A DNA stretch of 64,000 bases from Anoplopoma fimbria. Taxonomy: Eukaryota; Chordata; Actinopteri; Perciformes; Anoplopomatidae. The stretch spans positions 20,676,218-20,740,217 of the forward strand of contig NC_072456.1 in assembly GCF_027596085.1 (NCBI RefSeq), written 5' to 3'. Below, piece by piece: positions 26,096 to 37,974 of this stretch. How positions within the stretch are numbered: position 1 is the stretch's first letter; every line of letters begins with the position of its first letter. The notes under the pieces are model-generated. The model was not told where the DNA came from and searched no databases. It saw only the letters and a list, made by a program, of their open reading frames with translations. A program made the translations under genes and the position numbers.

Positions 26096-26930
26096 AGAAA
26101 AAAAAAAAATTAAAAAAAAACAAATGGCAAGAATGAAAATCTTTTATTATAAAGCCAATTGTGGCTCCGTCCTGTACATTCTTGTTGAAAAAAACCCCAG
26201 AATGTACTGGCTCTCCCCATTTCCAATCAATGTAAGAGGAGAGACAGGTTTATTTATGGTGTGTAAATATGTGTATAAATATTGAGAGACAAAAAGCAAG
26301 AAGGGTCTTTTTAAAAACAGTGCTGACCTGCAATCTGGCGTGTGGCCTCCATTTGTCAGTGGGAGAGAAAAAAAAAAGATCCTGTTATTTTTTAACATAA
26401 GTTAAAAGGTGTCACCCATGGCTACGGGGATGATTTTTTTTTTTTTTTTTTTTTTAAATAGTTGAGATTTTATTATGATTTACATTGTTTTTATTTTGTG
26501 CGTCGTGGGAAAATGGCACTGTTGTTGTTGTTGTTGTTGTTGATGATGACATAGGCTGACAGAGACGGCAAACTCAGGTTTTTACTTAGAAAGCACATGG
26601 AGACAAAGGGGGGGCTTCTGACACAAGAATAAGCATTTCCCACTATCACTCCCTCCTCCAATGGATCTCCACTACATGGTGAATTTGTGACAGTGCCATT
26701 TCATGTTGTCAGTGAACACGTAGCTATGTGGTTTTGGTATAAAAGAGCGCATTACCTCTCTCAACTTTTTAATTGTTGTTCGTTCCTATCTATTTCACAT
26801 TTTTACTCTGTGAAACATACAGTATGTCATGTGTTGCCAATAGAGAGAGAGACACCTAAATGTTCATAGGTCATTTTTTTTGGTTGTTGTAATGACAAGA
26901 ATAATAAATGTTTGTGAATTTGAAAAAAAA
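26096..26930 (+). other. foxd2: foxd2 3' UTR
   Basis: Follows the foxd2 TAA. Includes a T run (26433-26455) and a (GTT)n array (26521-26543). AATAAA at 26903-26908 followed by TTTGTGAATTTG is the most credible poly(A) signal. Confidence 0.5.
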
Positions 26931-27479
26931 AACCAACAACAAATTGTTAATTTATTTGTTATTCCAGGGAAGTCAATGACTAAGAATTAAAAAAAAAAAG
27001 AAGGGTCTATAAGATAGACTAAACAGCAGCACGTGAGTTAAATTGAATCAAATGCTTATTTGTAAAATTAAAAAAAGACCATACAAACGAAAGTCAACGT
27101 TTTCTTTGTTCTTATTCTAAACATTGTGTTATTTTTTTTATGGGTTTCCCTTCAGTAAAAAGGAGAATAACATATTTTTCTTGTTTTATTTTTGCACATT
27201 CTTAACGTTTAGGCTACTTATGTTCTAATCATGCAGCTCATAAACATAATGCATTTGTGTGTGTCTAACCGGTTAGAACAAGGAGATCAGGAAGGAAAAA
27301 AAAAACCCCAAAACACAAGATGAGTGTCTTAGTAATGCAGTTAATCAGGACTCTCTTTAGGTGTGAAAAACGCACCGAATTCAGTTGAACTATTCCAAAC
27401 ACGACTTGATGTATATAACAGTCATGAATATCACGCAACAGTGGGCAAGTATTCCTCTTGTGTGGCTCTCGCTCGCTTG
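26931..27479. other. Intergenic, AT-rich, no gene seen
   Basis: Low-complexity A- and T-runs; nothing recognisable. Confidence 0.4.
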
Positions 27480-27745
27480 TAAAGGAACCATTTTCCAGCA
27501 AGTTACAAAGGGCCCCCTGACTGAATGGGGGCGTTAGCGGGGCCTCGGCGGTCTGTAATTGAAAGTGAACAAGGATATATACCCACGGTCTTTCGGGCTT
27601 TCGTTGCTAATTTGTAGCAGCATTTTTCATCAGGCTCCCTAATCCACCATAATGCGGCTTTTTTTGGGGGCCGTTTGTTGATGTTGTCAGTGCGGACCCC
27701 TGGCCCATGGGGGAGGAGGGGGGGGGATGTGCGCAGCGAGCGGTC
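27480..27745. promoter_or_regulatory. Candidate conserved non-coding element downstream of foxd2
   Basis: About 260 bp of ordered, unique sequence 1.4 kb past the foxd2 stop: GGGGGCGTTAGCGGGGCC, CTGTAATTGAAAGTGAACAA, TTTCGTTGCTAATTTG, CTCCCTAATCCACCATAATG. It contains several TAAT homeodomain cores and a TAATCC bicoid/OTX-type site. No sensible reading frame. Style and position are those of developmental enhancers; conservation is inferred, not measured. Confidence 0.4.
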
Positions 27746-27762
27746 CCCCTGTGAGACCAGCA

Positions 27763-27763
<1 letters not shown>

Positions 27764-27853
<90 letters not shown>
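27764..27853. repeat. (CA)n microsatellite, ~90 bp
   Basis: Uninterrupted CA dinucleotides, first of a dense series extending to 60.7 kb. Confidence 0.97.
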
Positions 27854-27854
<1 letters not shown>

Positions 27855-28245
27855 TTAGACCCTGAAAAGCAATCTTCTCTAAAGGCCCTCGGTCTGCTCC
27901 GCTTCTTTCATGTCATTTGGTGTGTTGTCTCGGGGATACATAGAAAGGAAGCAGTGGGACTCTCGTCCTGCTGCAGAAAAACACAGAGAACCTATTGGTC
28001 TTTTTTTTCAGAGTTGTTGGAGCACATGTTTCCAGACAGAAGAAGGGGGGAGTGTAAAAGCCTCCTTTATTTACCAGATCTGTGTGCAAATGGTTAAATT
28101 AGTTTGCGGGTGTTTTGACAGATGATTATTGAGGATGAAGGGTGGGAGGGCTGACTCCTCTGTTTGCTCCCCTCGGCACAGCTCATTGAAAGTCTTTGAA
28201 ACGAAAACCAACACATGACTACTTTCTTTATCCGGACGCAGCCTT

Positions 28246-28248
<3 letters not shown>

Positions 28249-28285
<37 letters not shown>
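28249..28285. repeat. (TC)n microsatellite
   Basis: Pure TC dinucleotides, about 37 bp. Confidence 0.95.
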
Positions 28286-28288
<3 letters not shown>

Positions 28289-28289
28289 G

Positions 28290-28630
28290 GGTGCAAATTG
28301 GACATTTGATAAATATCGCGTGAGGATTTTGGGGGAAATAATACTTCTGATTAGAGCTTCTCCCCCGCCGTGCCCGTGATGTTAATTGATATCCCCCCGC
28401 ATGTATAATTTGCAGAGTAAATGAGGTGGAAAAAAACATTAGCAGGCTATTGAAGTTTTTTTTTTTTTCTTTTTTCTTTCTGTGCATGCTCGCTCTGGCA
28501 GGGAGTCATTACGCACCGCATCAGTCCATTAAAAATCCACATGAAGCATTTGCAGAGGTGGTTAAAAAAGCGTTTAAATAACGGCAGGAACGAAAACTAA
28601 GCCAATAAAACTCACGGGACAGAAGGCATT

Positions 28631-28632
<2 letters not shown>
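28290..28632. promoter_or_regulatory. Candidate conserved non-coding element
   Basis: Ordered block between a (TC)n and a (CA)n array with GATGTTAATTGATATC, TTCTGATTAGAGC, GTCATTACGCACCGCATC and AACTAAGCCAATAAAACTC. Multiple homeodomain-type cores and HOX/PBX-like sites; interrupted by a T-rich tract (28456-28480). Not coding. Confidence 0.35.

Positions 28633-28726
<94 letters not shown>
28633..28726. repeat. (CA)n microsatellite, ~94 bp
   Basis: Uninterrupted CA dinucleotides. Confidence 0.97.
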
Positions 28727-28728
<2 letters not shown>

Positions 28729-29534
28729 GATCTGCCATGAGGAGGTTCAGCCAAAAGAAGCTGAAAATGGACGATTTGAGACTGGACCGAGTTGTAGGGA
28801 TTTTGGAGCGCCAACATTGTCCATCTCCACTGTTAGATTACAGGCTCCAGACCAGAATAGACCCGGAACTTGCTCTTCCTAAAAAAAAAACAAAAAAAAA
28901 CCCCCACCACAAACACTAAACACATTAGACATCCGGGACGCATCTTTCCAACGCCCTTTTTTTATATTCTTTTTTACATGTTTCATGTTGGTCCTAATGG
29001 GATCTCATCACCGCTCATATATTAACACGGTCACATTTCAGAGGGATGCTGGTTGTCACTTCAGGACCACCCACAGTCCCCGGCGTGTCTCTATTTAGGC
29101 ATCACGACATCCCGTCCATTTTCTCGTGACATCTACCTCAAACGAAACCAGAGGGGTGAGTGATATGTGACGTGACAGCCAAATGACTCGACAGTCACCA
29201 AAAACACATCCATACATTTTGAGGCGACTCCCATCCCTGTGTAAGCGCTCCCATGTGACCCTGTTTGGGCGTAAACAGCGTGTTTTCATGCTGCTGTCAT
29301 TTATATATAGACACAGATGTTAACAGAAGTTAGATTGATCCACGGGTAAAAGTCCTACATTATATGAGATGAAGTGATTTAACACCGTATTATTGTTATT
29401 ATCATTATTAACATCATCATCAAATTATCATCAGCGTTCCGTCCTTTAACAGCGCCTGACAGCAGGGGATTAAATGAAATCGTTTGGTGCTTAAATCTTC
29501 TCCTGCCTTGTCAATAACGTGGCGTCCCTGATCG
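28727..29534. other. Intergenic, no gene seen
   Basis: Unique sequence with modest GC. A short ATG frame begins just after the CA tract (28737) but shows no protein features. ATT/ATC trinucleotides near 29390-29425. Confidence 0.35.

Positions 29535-29602
<68 letters not shown>
29535..29602. repeat. (TG)n microsatellite, ~68 bp
   Basis: Uninterrupted TG dinucleotides. Confidence 0.97.
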
Positions 29603-29606
<4 letters not shown>

Positions 29607-29670
29607 GAGATGTCAGGCCTCAAGGTCACGCTCGTCAATTGAAACAGTTTAAAGACATTCTTAACTAAAT

Positions 29671-29822
29671 GTATACAATATAATATAATCGTACAAAATA
29701 TAATAAAACATACTACACTATAATATAATAGTATACACTATCATATAATATAATATAATATATAATATAATATAATATATAAAACACTATAATAAAATAT
29801 AATTTAATATAATATAATATAT
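29671..29822. repeat. (TATAA)n-like AT satellite
   Basis: Degenerate ATAATATAAT units over about 150 bp, containing almost only A and T. Confidence 0.85.
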
Positions 29823-30490
29823 TCCCTCCATTACTGAAGCTACAAAGTTTAGGCCTATAGACCTATACCCTAAATACACAGTGGCCTGTTAGAATGCTTC
29901 ATTAACATAGTGCTAGCCATGAAGACACACACCTATTTAATATATTCTGGTGTTTTCGTCCCCCTGAATTGAACCTTTACCTTAATAAAGAATTCTGTCT
30001 TTTAACGGGTCTTATTTATTATGCAAAAACAGATGTTGCCAGACAGGACAATCCAGACGCACGGAGATGACAGGTGCTTAAAAAAAAAAAAGACACCTGT
30101 ATAATTATTGTTTGTGGCTCTATATTTTCTGTTGATCACTTAATAGCAACACAAGCAGGTATTAGATTTTCCACAGTCGAATAGTTCCAATCTGTTCACT
30201 TGGAAACTTGCTGTATCTGGGCTATAGCCTATTCCAGGGAGTGTAGGCCTACTTATAATGAAAACAAACCAGTCTGATTTGACTTTTAAGACCTTCATCT
30301 CGCTCCATCACACACAAAGCCAGTGGTACCCGGATTTGGAGACCGGTTGGGTGGACAAAGCCCTCTGACGCTCTCCTCTAATAAACCAGCGACATTTAAG
30401 AGCCCATAAGCTCCATCTCTCACTCTCTCTATAACACAACTAGGACTTTATCTTAACCCCTATACCTCCCAGCATACTTTCTCTTTTTCC

Positions 30491-30491
<1 letters not shown>
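29823..30491. other. Intergenic, no gene seen
   Basis: AT-rich, with a short CT-rich patch near 30410-30432. No coding or repeat assignment. Confidence 0.35.

Positions 30492-30588
<97 letters not shown>
30492..30588. repeat. (TG)n microsatellite, ~96 bp
   Basis: Uninterrupted TG dinucleotides. Confidence 0.97.
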
Positions 30589-30589
<1 letters not shown>

Positions 30590-30900
30590 GCAGACGAGCC
30601 TCCACGCCCCCGCAGAGGAATGTTGGCCCGGTCCGCGTCTCCCCGGCCTGGAGGAGAGGAGAGAGAGGAGAGAGCCGCGGCCCGGGCTGCACCACCGCGA
30701 TAAATCACGCAGCCCCCCCCCCCCCGCTGCTCCACCGTCTCCCTCCGGCCTCCGTGTTTTTGCAACACACGGAGGAATCCTTCGCTTAATTAATTTAGAA
30801 TGTGTAAATAAAGCGAGGACAGTGAACTCCCCATCATCTCTTGGAAACACAATATTAACTTTGGAAAGATCTTCGCCCAGCCGACTCTGACACACTAAAC
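30589..30900. promoter_or_regulatory. CpG-rich block between two CA/TG arrays
   Basis: CpG-rich start (GGCCCGGTCCGCGTCTCC, GCCGCGGCCCGGGCTGC), then a C run (30714-30725) and GCGATAAATCACGCAG, ending in TTCGCTTAATTAATTTAG. Looks like a short CpG island or enhancer, with no start codon context I trust. Confidence 0.3.
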
Positions 30901-30919
30901 GAACACCTGCTGCAGGAGG

Positions 30920-30921
<2 letters not shown>

Positions 30922-31001
<80 letters not shown>
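30922..31001. repeat. (CA)n microsatellite, ~79 bp
   Basis: Uninterrupted CA dinucleotides. Confidence 0.97.
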
Positions 31002-31004
<3 letters not shown>

Positions 31005-31269
31005 GGGGTATTAATGGCTGCAGATATATTAGCGTGCATATGGGCGCCAGAACATGATAGCAGGTGATACCCGTCATTCCTGCCTGTTTTAGCAGAGTGA
31101 AGACGTGTTTACTGTAAAGTCTGGACCCTTCTGCGTCCTATTTGTTGTTTTAAGTCTTTGATCAGATATTTATCTTTAGAGCAATACAAATGGAACAGAT
31201 GATGAAACTCTTATGGAGTTGTAGGGAGGTGTTGGAATTAAAACATTGCTCCTGGTACCCCTTCTCACA

Positions 31270-31480
31270 GTGTTATGAGAATAAAAAGCAATCTGCCGGT
31301 TAATGGCCGTATAACCGCAGTGAAATCACCCGCATGCGCATCATCCTGTTCTGAATTTTCCACACAAAAGGTGCACGAGATGATTGAGACCAGTCGGAAC
31401 AGCCACCTGATCTTGCAGCAAATTACGCGCAGGCGCAACAGTTATAAAAGGCACAGATAAAAACACACTGTGATCCATTA
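31270..31480. promoter_or_regulatory. Candidate non-coding regulatory block
   Basis: Ordered sequence with AATCTGCCGGTTAATGGCCG, ATAACCGCAGTGAAATCACC and two CGCATGCGC/CGCGCAGGCGC elements resembling NRF1 sites. No plausible coding frame. Confidence 0.28.
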
Positions 31481-31898
31481 ACCGATTCGATTTTGCACAC
31501 ATGCCAGGAGATAATTACAGTTAACGGACAGGACTGGAGTGCGCAGAGAGACCAATAAGATTCAGAAACATTAACGAAGCAGAACAACGTGACCTCTGAG
31601 AGGTTAACCACGCAAAGGCCTCCACGTAATAGGAAAATATGGTTTGTTGGTTTTGCATCTCAGCTGTCTGTCAGGTTCAACTCCTGCAGAAAACAGCATC
31701 ACTTCCAGCTTTGGCTTCTCAAAATATGTATTGAAATCTCCTTTAAGAGTTTGAGTCCATTTTTGGATTTCAATATTTCAATCTCCATCCCTTGTATCAA
31801 CCACAGGAGGAGAAATGTTGCTCAAATGAACAGTTAATCATCAGTTTTTGTGACCCCTCCAGCACTTGAACTACATTGCATTCTGGGAGCTCAGCGTG

Positions 31899-31901
<3 letters not shown>

Positions 31902-31977
<76 letters not shown>
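31902..31977. repeat. (TG)n microsatellite, ~76 bp
   Basis: Uninterrupted TG dinucleotides. Confidence 0.97.
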
Positions 31978-31979
<2 letters not shown>

Positions 31980-32014
31980 GAGCTGCCCTCTGGCTCCCCT
32001 TAATTCCAACACTG

Positions 32015-32420
32015 GTGTAAAATCAATTCAATTCAAATTTCAATTCAATTCAATTCAGTTTTTCAATTCAGTTTATTTTGTATAGCCCAGAATCACAAAT
32101 TACAAATGTGCCTCAGAGGGCTTTTACAGTCTGTACACATGGGACATCCTCTGTCCCATAACCCTCACATTCACAGGAAAAACTCCCCTAAAAAAAACTC
32201 CTTTAACAGGGAGAAAAAAGGAAGAAACCTATGGGAGAACGACAGAGGAGGGATCCTTCTCCCAGGATGGACAGAATGCAATAGATGTCATGTGTACAGA
32301 ATGAACAGCATAACAGAGATACAACACTACATTCAATGTATATGACATGAATGATTCATATAATAAGACTACTTATAATAACAGCAGCAATTATTACAGT
32401 AGAATTATAGCCGACAGTCA
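32015..32420 (+). mobile_element. Fish interspersed repeat ('TTTTGTATAGCCCAGAATCA' family)
   Basis: Opens with AATTCAATTC repeats, then TTTATTTTGTATAGCCCAGA, CAAATGTGCCTCAGAGGGCT, CAGGAAAAACTCCCCTAAAA, TTTAACAGGGAGAAAAAAGG and TGTCATGTGTACAGAATGAA. This phrase order is a very frequent interspersed repeat in percomorph genomes. The class (probably a non-autonomous DNA element) I cannot fix. Confidence 0.8.
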
Positions 32421-32514
32421 ACAAGGACTGTTGGAGCCATGTAATCCAAAAAAAACTCTACACATTGACTTACAGGCTACTATTACTAAGGCTAATTAAA
32501 TGAAACGTTGTTTT

Positions 32515-32875
32515 CTGCCTCACTAAGGACCCTTTGGGTGACTCAACGTCCCCTGGTGGTCCTCGGACCTCATATAGGGCAACACGAGTCCGCTCCATCA
32601 GCCCCTCTGCTCGGACGCAGGAATGGAGACGCGCAGCACTTTTCCTCTCGGTGTCGCTTTGACAGAGAGGCGCAGCTGCATGCGGGTCGCTCCTGCGCAC
32701 AATCATCGGTGTCATGCGGGCGTTTTTACGGCTTCTTCCATCTGACCTTTGATGCCAACGCGTTAGATCCACTGCGAGTAATGGCGGCGGTCCCGACCCA
32801 TTTATTACACCCTGTGATTATTGATTTAGACGTGTTTCCACTCGTGGGTTTCTTGTAGTTTGCACCGTGCAGATA
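32515..32875. other. CpG-containing unique block, function unknown
   Basis: Higher-GC sequence with many CpG (GACGCGCAGCAC, GCGGGTCGCTCCTGCGCAC, AACGCGTTAG). A 116-codon plus-strand frame covers it but shows no recognisable protein. Could be a small CpG island, an exon of an unknown transcript or a degraded repeat. Confidence 0.25.
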
Positions 32876-32900
32876 CATTGTTTAATTTTTCTCCCCATAG

Positions 32901-32950
<50 letters not shown>

Positions 32951-33010
32951 TTAAAAAAAAGTATTAAGATGCCTTTATGGATCAAATATCTATATATATT
33001 ATATTATTAT

Positions 33011-33049
<39 letters not shown>

Positions 33050-33100
33050 TTAAAAAAAGTATTAAGATGCCTTTATGGATCAAATATCTATATATCAAAT
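32901..33100. repeat. (ATA)n arrays with a ~98-bp tandem duplication
   Basis: Two (AATA/ATA)n arrays, each followed by TTTAAAAAAA-GTATTAAGATGCC-TTTATGGATCAAATATC; the GTATTAAGAT cores start at 32961 and 33059, an offset of 98 bp. Confidence 0.9.
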
Positions 33101-34607
33101 GAGTCATTGAGTGTCATAGTTGACAGCAGGTAATTGCTTTTAGTTTTCTGTGTTCTTTTAAAATTAGAAAAATTTTTAAAATAAAAACAATTCTGTAAAA
33201 TAAACAATGGCGTGAGATATAATTAAGACATTTGAGCCCAATTAGTCAAATTGATATATGCTCATTAAAACCGTGGATAAATTTGCCAAACAAAACAAAC
33301 GATGGCGCACAAAAGTAACCAAGCTTTTTTTTTTTTTTTTTCATATCGCATATAACACAATGTCCATTTCAATTTGTCTGCTTTTCTTAACCATCCTATG
33401 CTACTGGTGTGTGCCTAATGGTTTTTTGTAATGATTACACTTCAAGCGGGGTGTGATATAAGAAACGCCGAGGACACTGCAGCCTTAAGGCGAAAATGAA
33501 ACTTTGTTTATCTAAACTTTTTTTTTTTTTCCCAGCGTGAAAGTGTGTGTTTTCCAAAAATGTATAGGTGGAAAGCCTCGCGATAAAATTGAAGTTTACC
33601 ATCTAGAGTGAAATGCGATCACGTCGAGGTCGCGGGGCCAAACTTTTTAAGACTAATGTTTATTTAGAGAAGTGAGCGCTGTCTATGGGACTCCCCGTTC
33701 TCCCAGAATGCTTCACTAATGTCTTTACCAGGCTCCGGGAGGACCACCAGCAAGACTGCACAGCACTCTGCAGCCTGTCGTGGCCTTTTGAGACAGGGCT
33801 GAATTCAGGGCATAGACACTGTGTCCCACTAAGACCTCCAAGTGTCCAACCAACCCTCATTCTGTCGTGCTGCCTTTTAAATAAAACATCTAATGCAAAA
33901 ATGAGACATTCTGTTTTGCTTTTGGTTAAAAAAATTAAAAATGAATTGTTAAAGCCTAATATTTTTATCCCCTTGCAATGACTTTTTGATTATATTTATA
34001 GCTTCCACAGCTTTATCTGCTTTATGTGAGCTCGAGTAAATTATCAACATATAATCATCTTTAGAAACAATATTTTCCTATCTATTGAGTCTTAGGCTGT
34101 TATTTATAGTCATTAAAAACAAAATGATATTGAATTAAGATATTTACAATTTATTCAGAAAGTTCCTTATTGCCAAATAAGAAAAACCGCTTAAGGAAAA
34201 AGTGGCATTACCTCACTAGATGTTTTGTTTTTTCTAAAAGAGAGAAAAAAAAGTGTCAAAAATGGACATATTTGCAGGGGTGTCCCCAGTGCCTGCAGAG
34301 CAGCAGCGTGTTTTCTTACAGTTTGTAAAATTGAATTAGATACGGTGGGGAATCTGACCTCTCGCCAGACCTGCATATTTTACACCCCTCAGGTTTTAGT
34401 GTTCCTTGGGTATTTTTGTTTTCTCAGCTGCAACTGCCATTAGACATTGTGTCCGTGCCGTCCATTTCTATCTTTACCATCTCTCCTCTCTAACCCCTCA
34501 GCAGCCCCCCAACCCCACCCCCACCAGCTCACTTTCTCCTCCTCTGGGCCGCTCACACCTCGCCACCAACGTTGATCTGAGTTGCAGGCTGGACAAGACT
34601 GCAACGC

Positions 34608-34610
<3 letters not shown>
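33101..34610. other. Intergenic, no gene seen
   Basis: AT-rich with T runs (33327-33344, 33521-33531). Ordered patches at 33,570-33,680 and 33,690-33,860 could be regulatory. No exon identified. Confidence 0.35.

Positions 34611-34642
<32 letters not shown>
34611..34642. repeat. (CA)n microsatellite, ~32 bp
   Basis: Uninterrupted CA dinucleotides. Confidence 0.95.
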
Positions 34643-34644
<2 letters not shown>

Positions 34645-35871
34645 ATATATCCAAAGGAGAGCACACGTACACAAAGGAAAGTACGTAGGCCCGGAACCTT
34701 CTGTCAAGTGAAAGTGCCAACCACACTGCAACTTAGTTTCTTTATGAACATCTTTTTAAAGATTTGAGTGGAGGAGTATAAATTTGGTGCCTGTAGAAAA
34801 AAATGGAATGAGTGCATGTGATCCTAACTCAGTATGCTTTAAAATAAAGTCCCTTCAAAGGATAAAAAAAATGTTGCATGAGTTGTTTAAATTAATTCAA
34901 TATCATTCTGTAATTGTCACTGCTGTTTTTTACACAAGGTACTGCATGAAATAAAGATTTTTATAATGATTATTCTTTTTTTTATATCTTATAATCATTT
35001 TCAAACTTGGTTAGTGCTTGAATACAAAAAGCGTCAGCCTTCAAAGATGGCCGCCCTTTTTTCTATGCGAGTTATTGAACCAAAAGTGCCTGTACAATTG
35101 CACACAATATAGGCCCATATGATTCTTCAGCACATAAGAGCCCTGAGGAGCCACAACAGCGGTTAGAGAGTCAGCAGCATCGCAGCCTGCGAGCTGCCAC
35201 TTCACTGGAGGAGCAGAGTGTACAGGAAGAGCCGAGGGACGGACGGAAAAAACAGGCCGAGATGGATAAAGAGAGAGCAAGAAAACCTTATGCTGTCCTT
35301 GTGTGATGTCTGTGCATGGGAGACCTATTTCTCAGGACATTTATTCTCTCCGTCTGCAAGGGAAGACAATGTACAGCGTCCTTCATGGTCTCAGGGAGGT
35401 CCCAAGCCGACGGTTCGGAGCATGTACACGCATCATATTGGGCGCACATGATAAAGTCAGTGTGTGTCAGGAGGTTTAAATTCATAAACTTTCCTCATAT
35501 CAGTTCAAGTTCAACTCGCTCAGCTTTTATGTGGTTAAGTGTAACCATGCGGACGTGCAGGTAGACAAAACATCATAAAAGTCTTATGAATGGCAGCCTG
35601 TGCATATTCCCACTACAAAGAGCTGCACACACATGTGTTGACTCAGTCTCACATGCAGCAATTCCTGATATCAAACTGGGTCTCTGAGGCACGGGTTGCT
35701 TTTTATATGCATTTATTTTCTCTCCTCGTGCTATTATTCCAAATCTGTTCATACATAATAATGCATGACAGCTGCAGCGTTCATTGTAAGGCTATGTGTG
35801 TTCTTAGGCTGAAATCCAATTAGCACTGATGTATCATAAACGGAGAGTGAATTTTTACATCTGTGAGTACA

Positions 35872-35873
<2 letters not shown>
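34643..35873. other. Intergenic, no gene seen
   Basis: AT-rich then moderately GC. A GC-raised patch at 35,130-35,270 has no coding features I recognise. Confidence 0.35.

Positions 35874-35954
<81 letters not shown>
35874..35954. repeat. (TG)n microsatellite, ~81 bp
   Basis: Uninterrupted TG dinucleotides. Confidence 0.97.
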
Positions 35955-35957
<3 letters not shown>

Positions 35958-36391
35958 TGTGTCTGTATGTGAGTGCACAGAACGCCCAGGTTCAAAGGCT
36001 GGGTGAATGAAAAGGCCAAAAGATGATGAGGCCACTCTGAGGCTCCTTATGGAAGAGAAACGTCACACATAAAGAAAAGGGAAAGCAGAGCAGAGGAACA
36101 ACCGTCTGCACAGCGAGAGGCTGACGCAGGGCTGAAGTAGCCTGAGATTGCACTCTGAGTAGAGGTAAAGGGGCATCTGATCACATGTATGTGGATGTGT
36201 GTGTGTGTGTATTTGGATGGAGGGGGGTTAATGTTGTTCACGACTAGTAGACTCATTTCAAAGGGCTAGAGGCGCGGCTGGGTGATGGATTGGAAGCTGA
36301 AGGGGTGAGCAGATGGGTAAGTAGAGAAAGTGAGGTTAAGTGGCAGTTAGATATTGCAGATCTGAGCAGATCAAGAGTGGGGGAGAGTGTG

Positions 36392-36394
<3 letters not shown>

Positions 36395-36486
<92 letters not shown>
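36395..36486. repeat. (TG)n microsatellite, ~92 bp
   Basis: Uninterrupted TG dinucleotides, followed by a GAGA-rich patch. Confidence 0.97.
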
Positions 36487-36489
<3 letters not shown>

Positions 36490-37390
36490 TGTGAGAAAGA
36501 GATGGAGAGAGAGAGAAAAGCAAAGTTATACAGATGTGCTATATTTCAGGGAGTGCCACCAAGACATCATCGTACTGTGAATATTGTATTTGTCGCAGAT
36601 TTCGAACATTTTTATCCTGTTTGATATTCGCTTTTAATGGTGTTTCTGCTCGTCACTCTCTCTAATGGTGTGTTCACACACTGAGTTTCCTGTTCACTGG
36701 TCGTCTGAAGCTGGAAAAAAGCCAATCTGCTCTCTTGTTTACGCATTGGTGTGTCTTTGATAATTTTGCCTTGCAGCAAGAAAATGGAAAAGATGTGCTA
36801 TAAATCATTTAAAACTACCAATACCAATCATGTTTGACCGCTGAAGTCAATATGCTGAGTTTTGTTCTGTTGAGTTTCCATAAATTCAACCTAATCTGCC
36901 AACTCAGTAATCCACTAAATTATAAGGACCAGAAATGATTACATGTTCTAGTGGACACAAAGAGCAGGAACACTACATTTCGCCAACAAAAACTCTTTTG
37001 TACAAACACCACTCCTTTGCAATGCCACTGCACTGTTTTCAAAAGAATTTTTTTTTACTTCAGTAGATTAAAAAAAACTCAGATTAAAAGGTTAAAGCAA
37101 AGTTTAGAAAGACAACTTTATGGTTGGTTTATGGTTTGGCAAAAAAAATAAAAAAAATAAAAGGTTAACCAACAGTAGAAAACCTCTCGGTATGAACTGT
37201 GAAACAAAGCTACTGGAGATATTGACGTAATTCAACATCATAAGAGAAGAAGGCCATAATAAGCACTTGCCATCCATAGCTAATATAGTTTGTTGAAACA
37301 ATAAAATAAAGGGCAACATCCAAAAAGGAACCTGCAGTTTCATAGGACCAATAAATGACACAATGATACAATGATGTGAGGCAGTAGCCT
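36487..37390. other. Intergenic, no gene seen
   Basis: AT-rich, A- and T-runs (37045-37054, 37141-37160). Nothing recognised. Confidence 0.35.
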
Positions 37391-37394
37391 ACTG

Positions 37395-37945
37395 AGACAC
37401 AGTGGTAGTTTGAGCTAAATGCCAAAGTTAGCATTAAAACACGCTCACAAAAATCATGCTTACATGCAGATGTATATTAGGTAATTTTGCCATAATATGT
37501 AGTTAAGCATGTTAACATTTGCTGTTTATCAATAAATACAAAGTACGGCTGAGGCTGATGTGTATGTCATCATTTTTGCAAGTTTTTGGTATTAAAACAA
37601 AGTGACAGACAAATTAAACTTCTGCCACAATAATGGTGCTATAGCAAAAGTAAGAGGAACAAAATTACTACAATTGATCCTGAGGGTGACATAAATGTCT
37701 TCACCAAACTTCATGGTGACCTTAAATTGAAAACTCCAAGTATCATCCTCATGGTGGCGATAGAGAAAAAGACAGGGGATTTCCAAAGTCAGTAAGCTTC
37801 ATCCTCTGGGGACCATGAATATCGGTGCAGAATTTCAAGGCAATCCACCCATTCATTACCGGTTGAGATATTTCAGTCTGGACCAAAGTGGTAGACCGAT
37901 GGAGAGACCGACAACGCCATCACTAGAACCATGCGGTAGTGTTTG
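37395..37945 (+). mobile_element. Percomorph retroposon 3' fragment (RTE-like LINE)
   Basis: Contains GAGCTAAATGCCAAAGTTAG, CAAAGTACGGCTGAGGCTGA, CATCCTCATGGTGGCGATAG, TTCATCCTCTGGGGACCATG, AATTTCAAGGCAATCCACCC and TTTCAGTCTGGACCAAAGTG, then GACCGATGGAGAGACCGACA. This is the typical 3' region of a very abundant fish non-LTR retroposon; the class name is from memory. No reverse-transcriptase frame remains. Confidence 0.8.
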
Positions 37946-37974
37946 TACAGTATGATCAGGAGGATGTGATCCAG

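Noticed and set aside
30440..30895. Overlapping frames around the (TG)n at 30.5 kb
   Set aside because: Created by the repeat and by CpG-rich neighbouring sequence; no conserved protein features.
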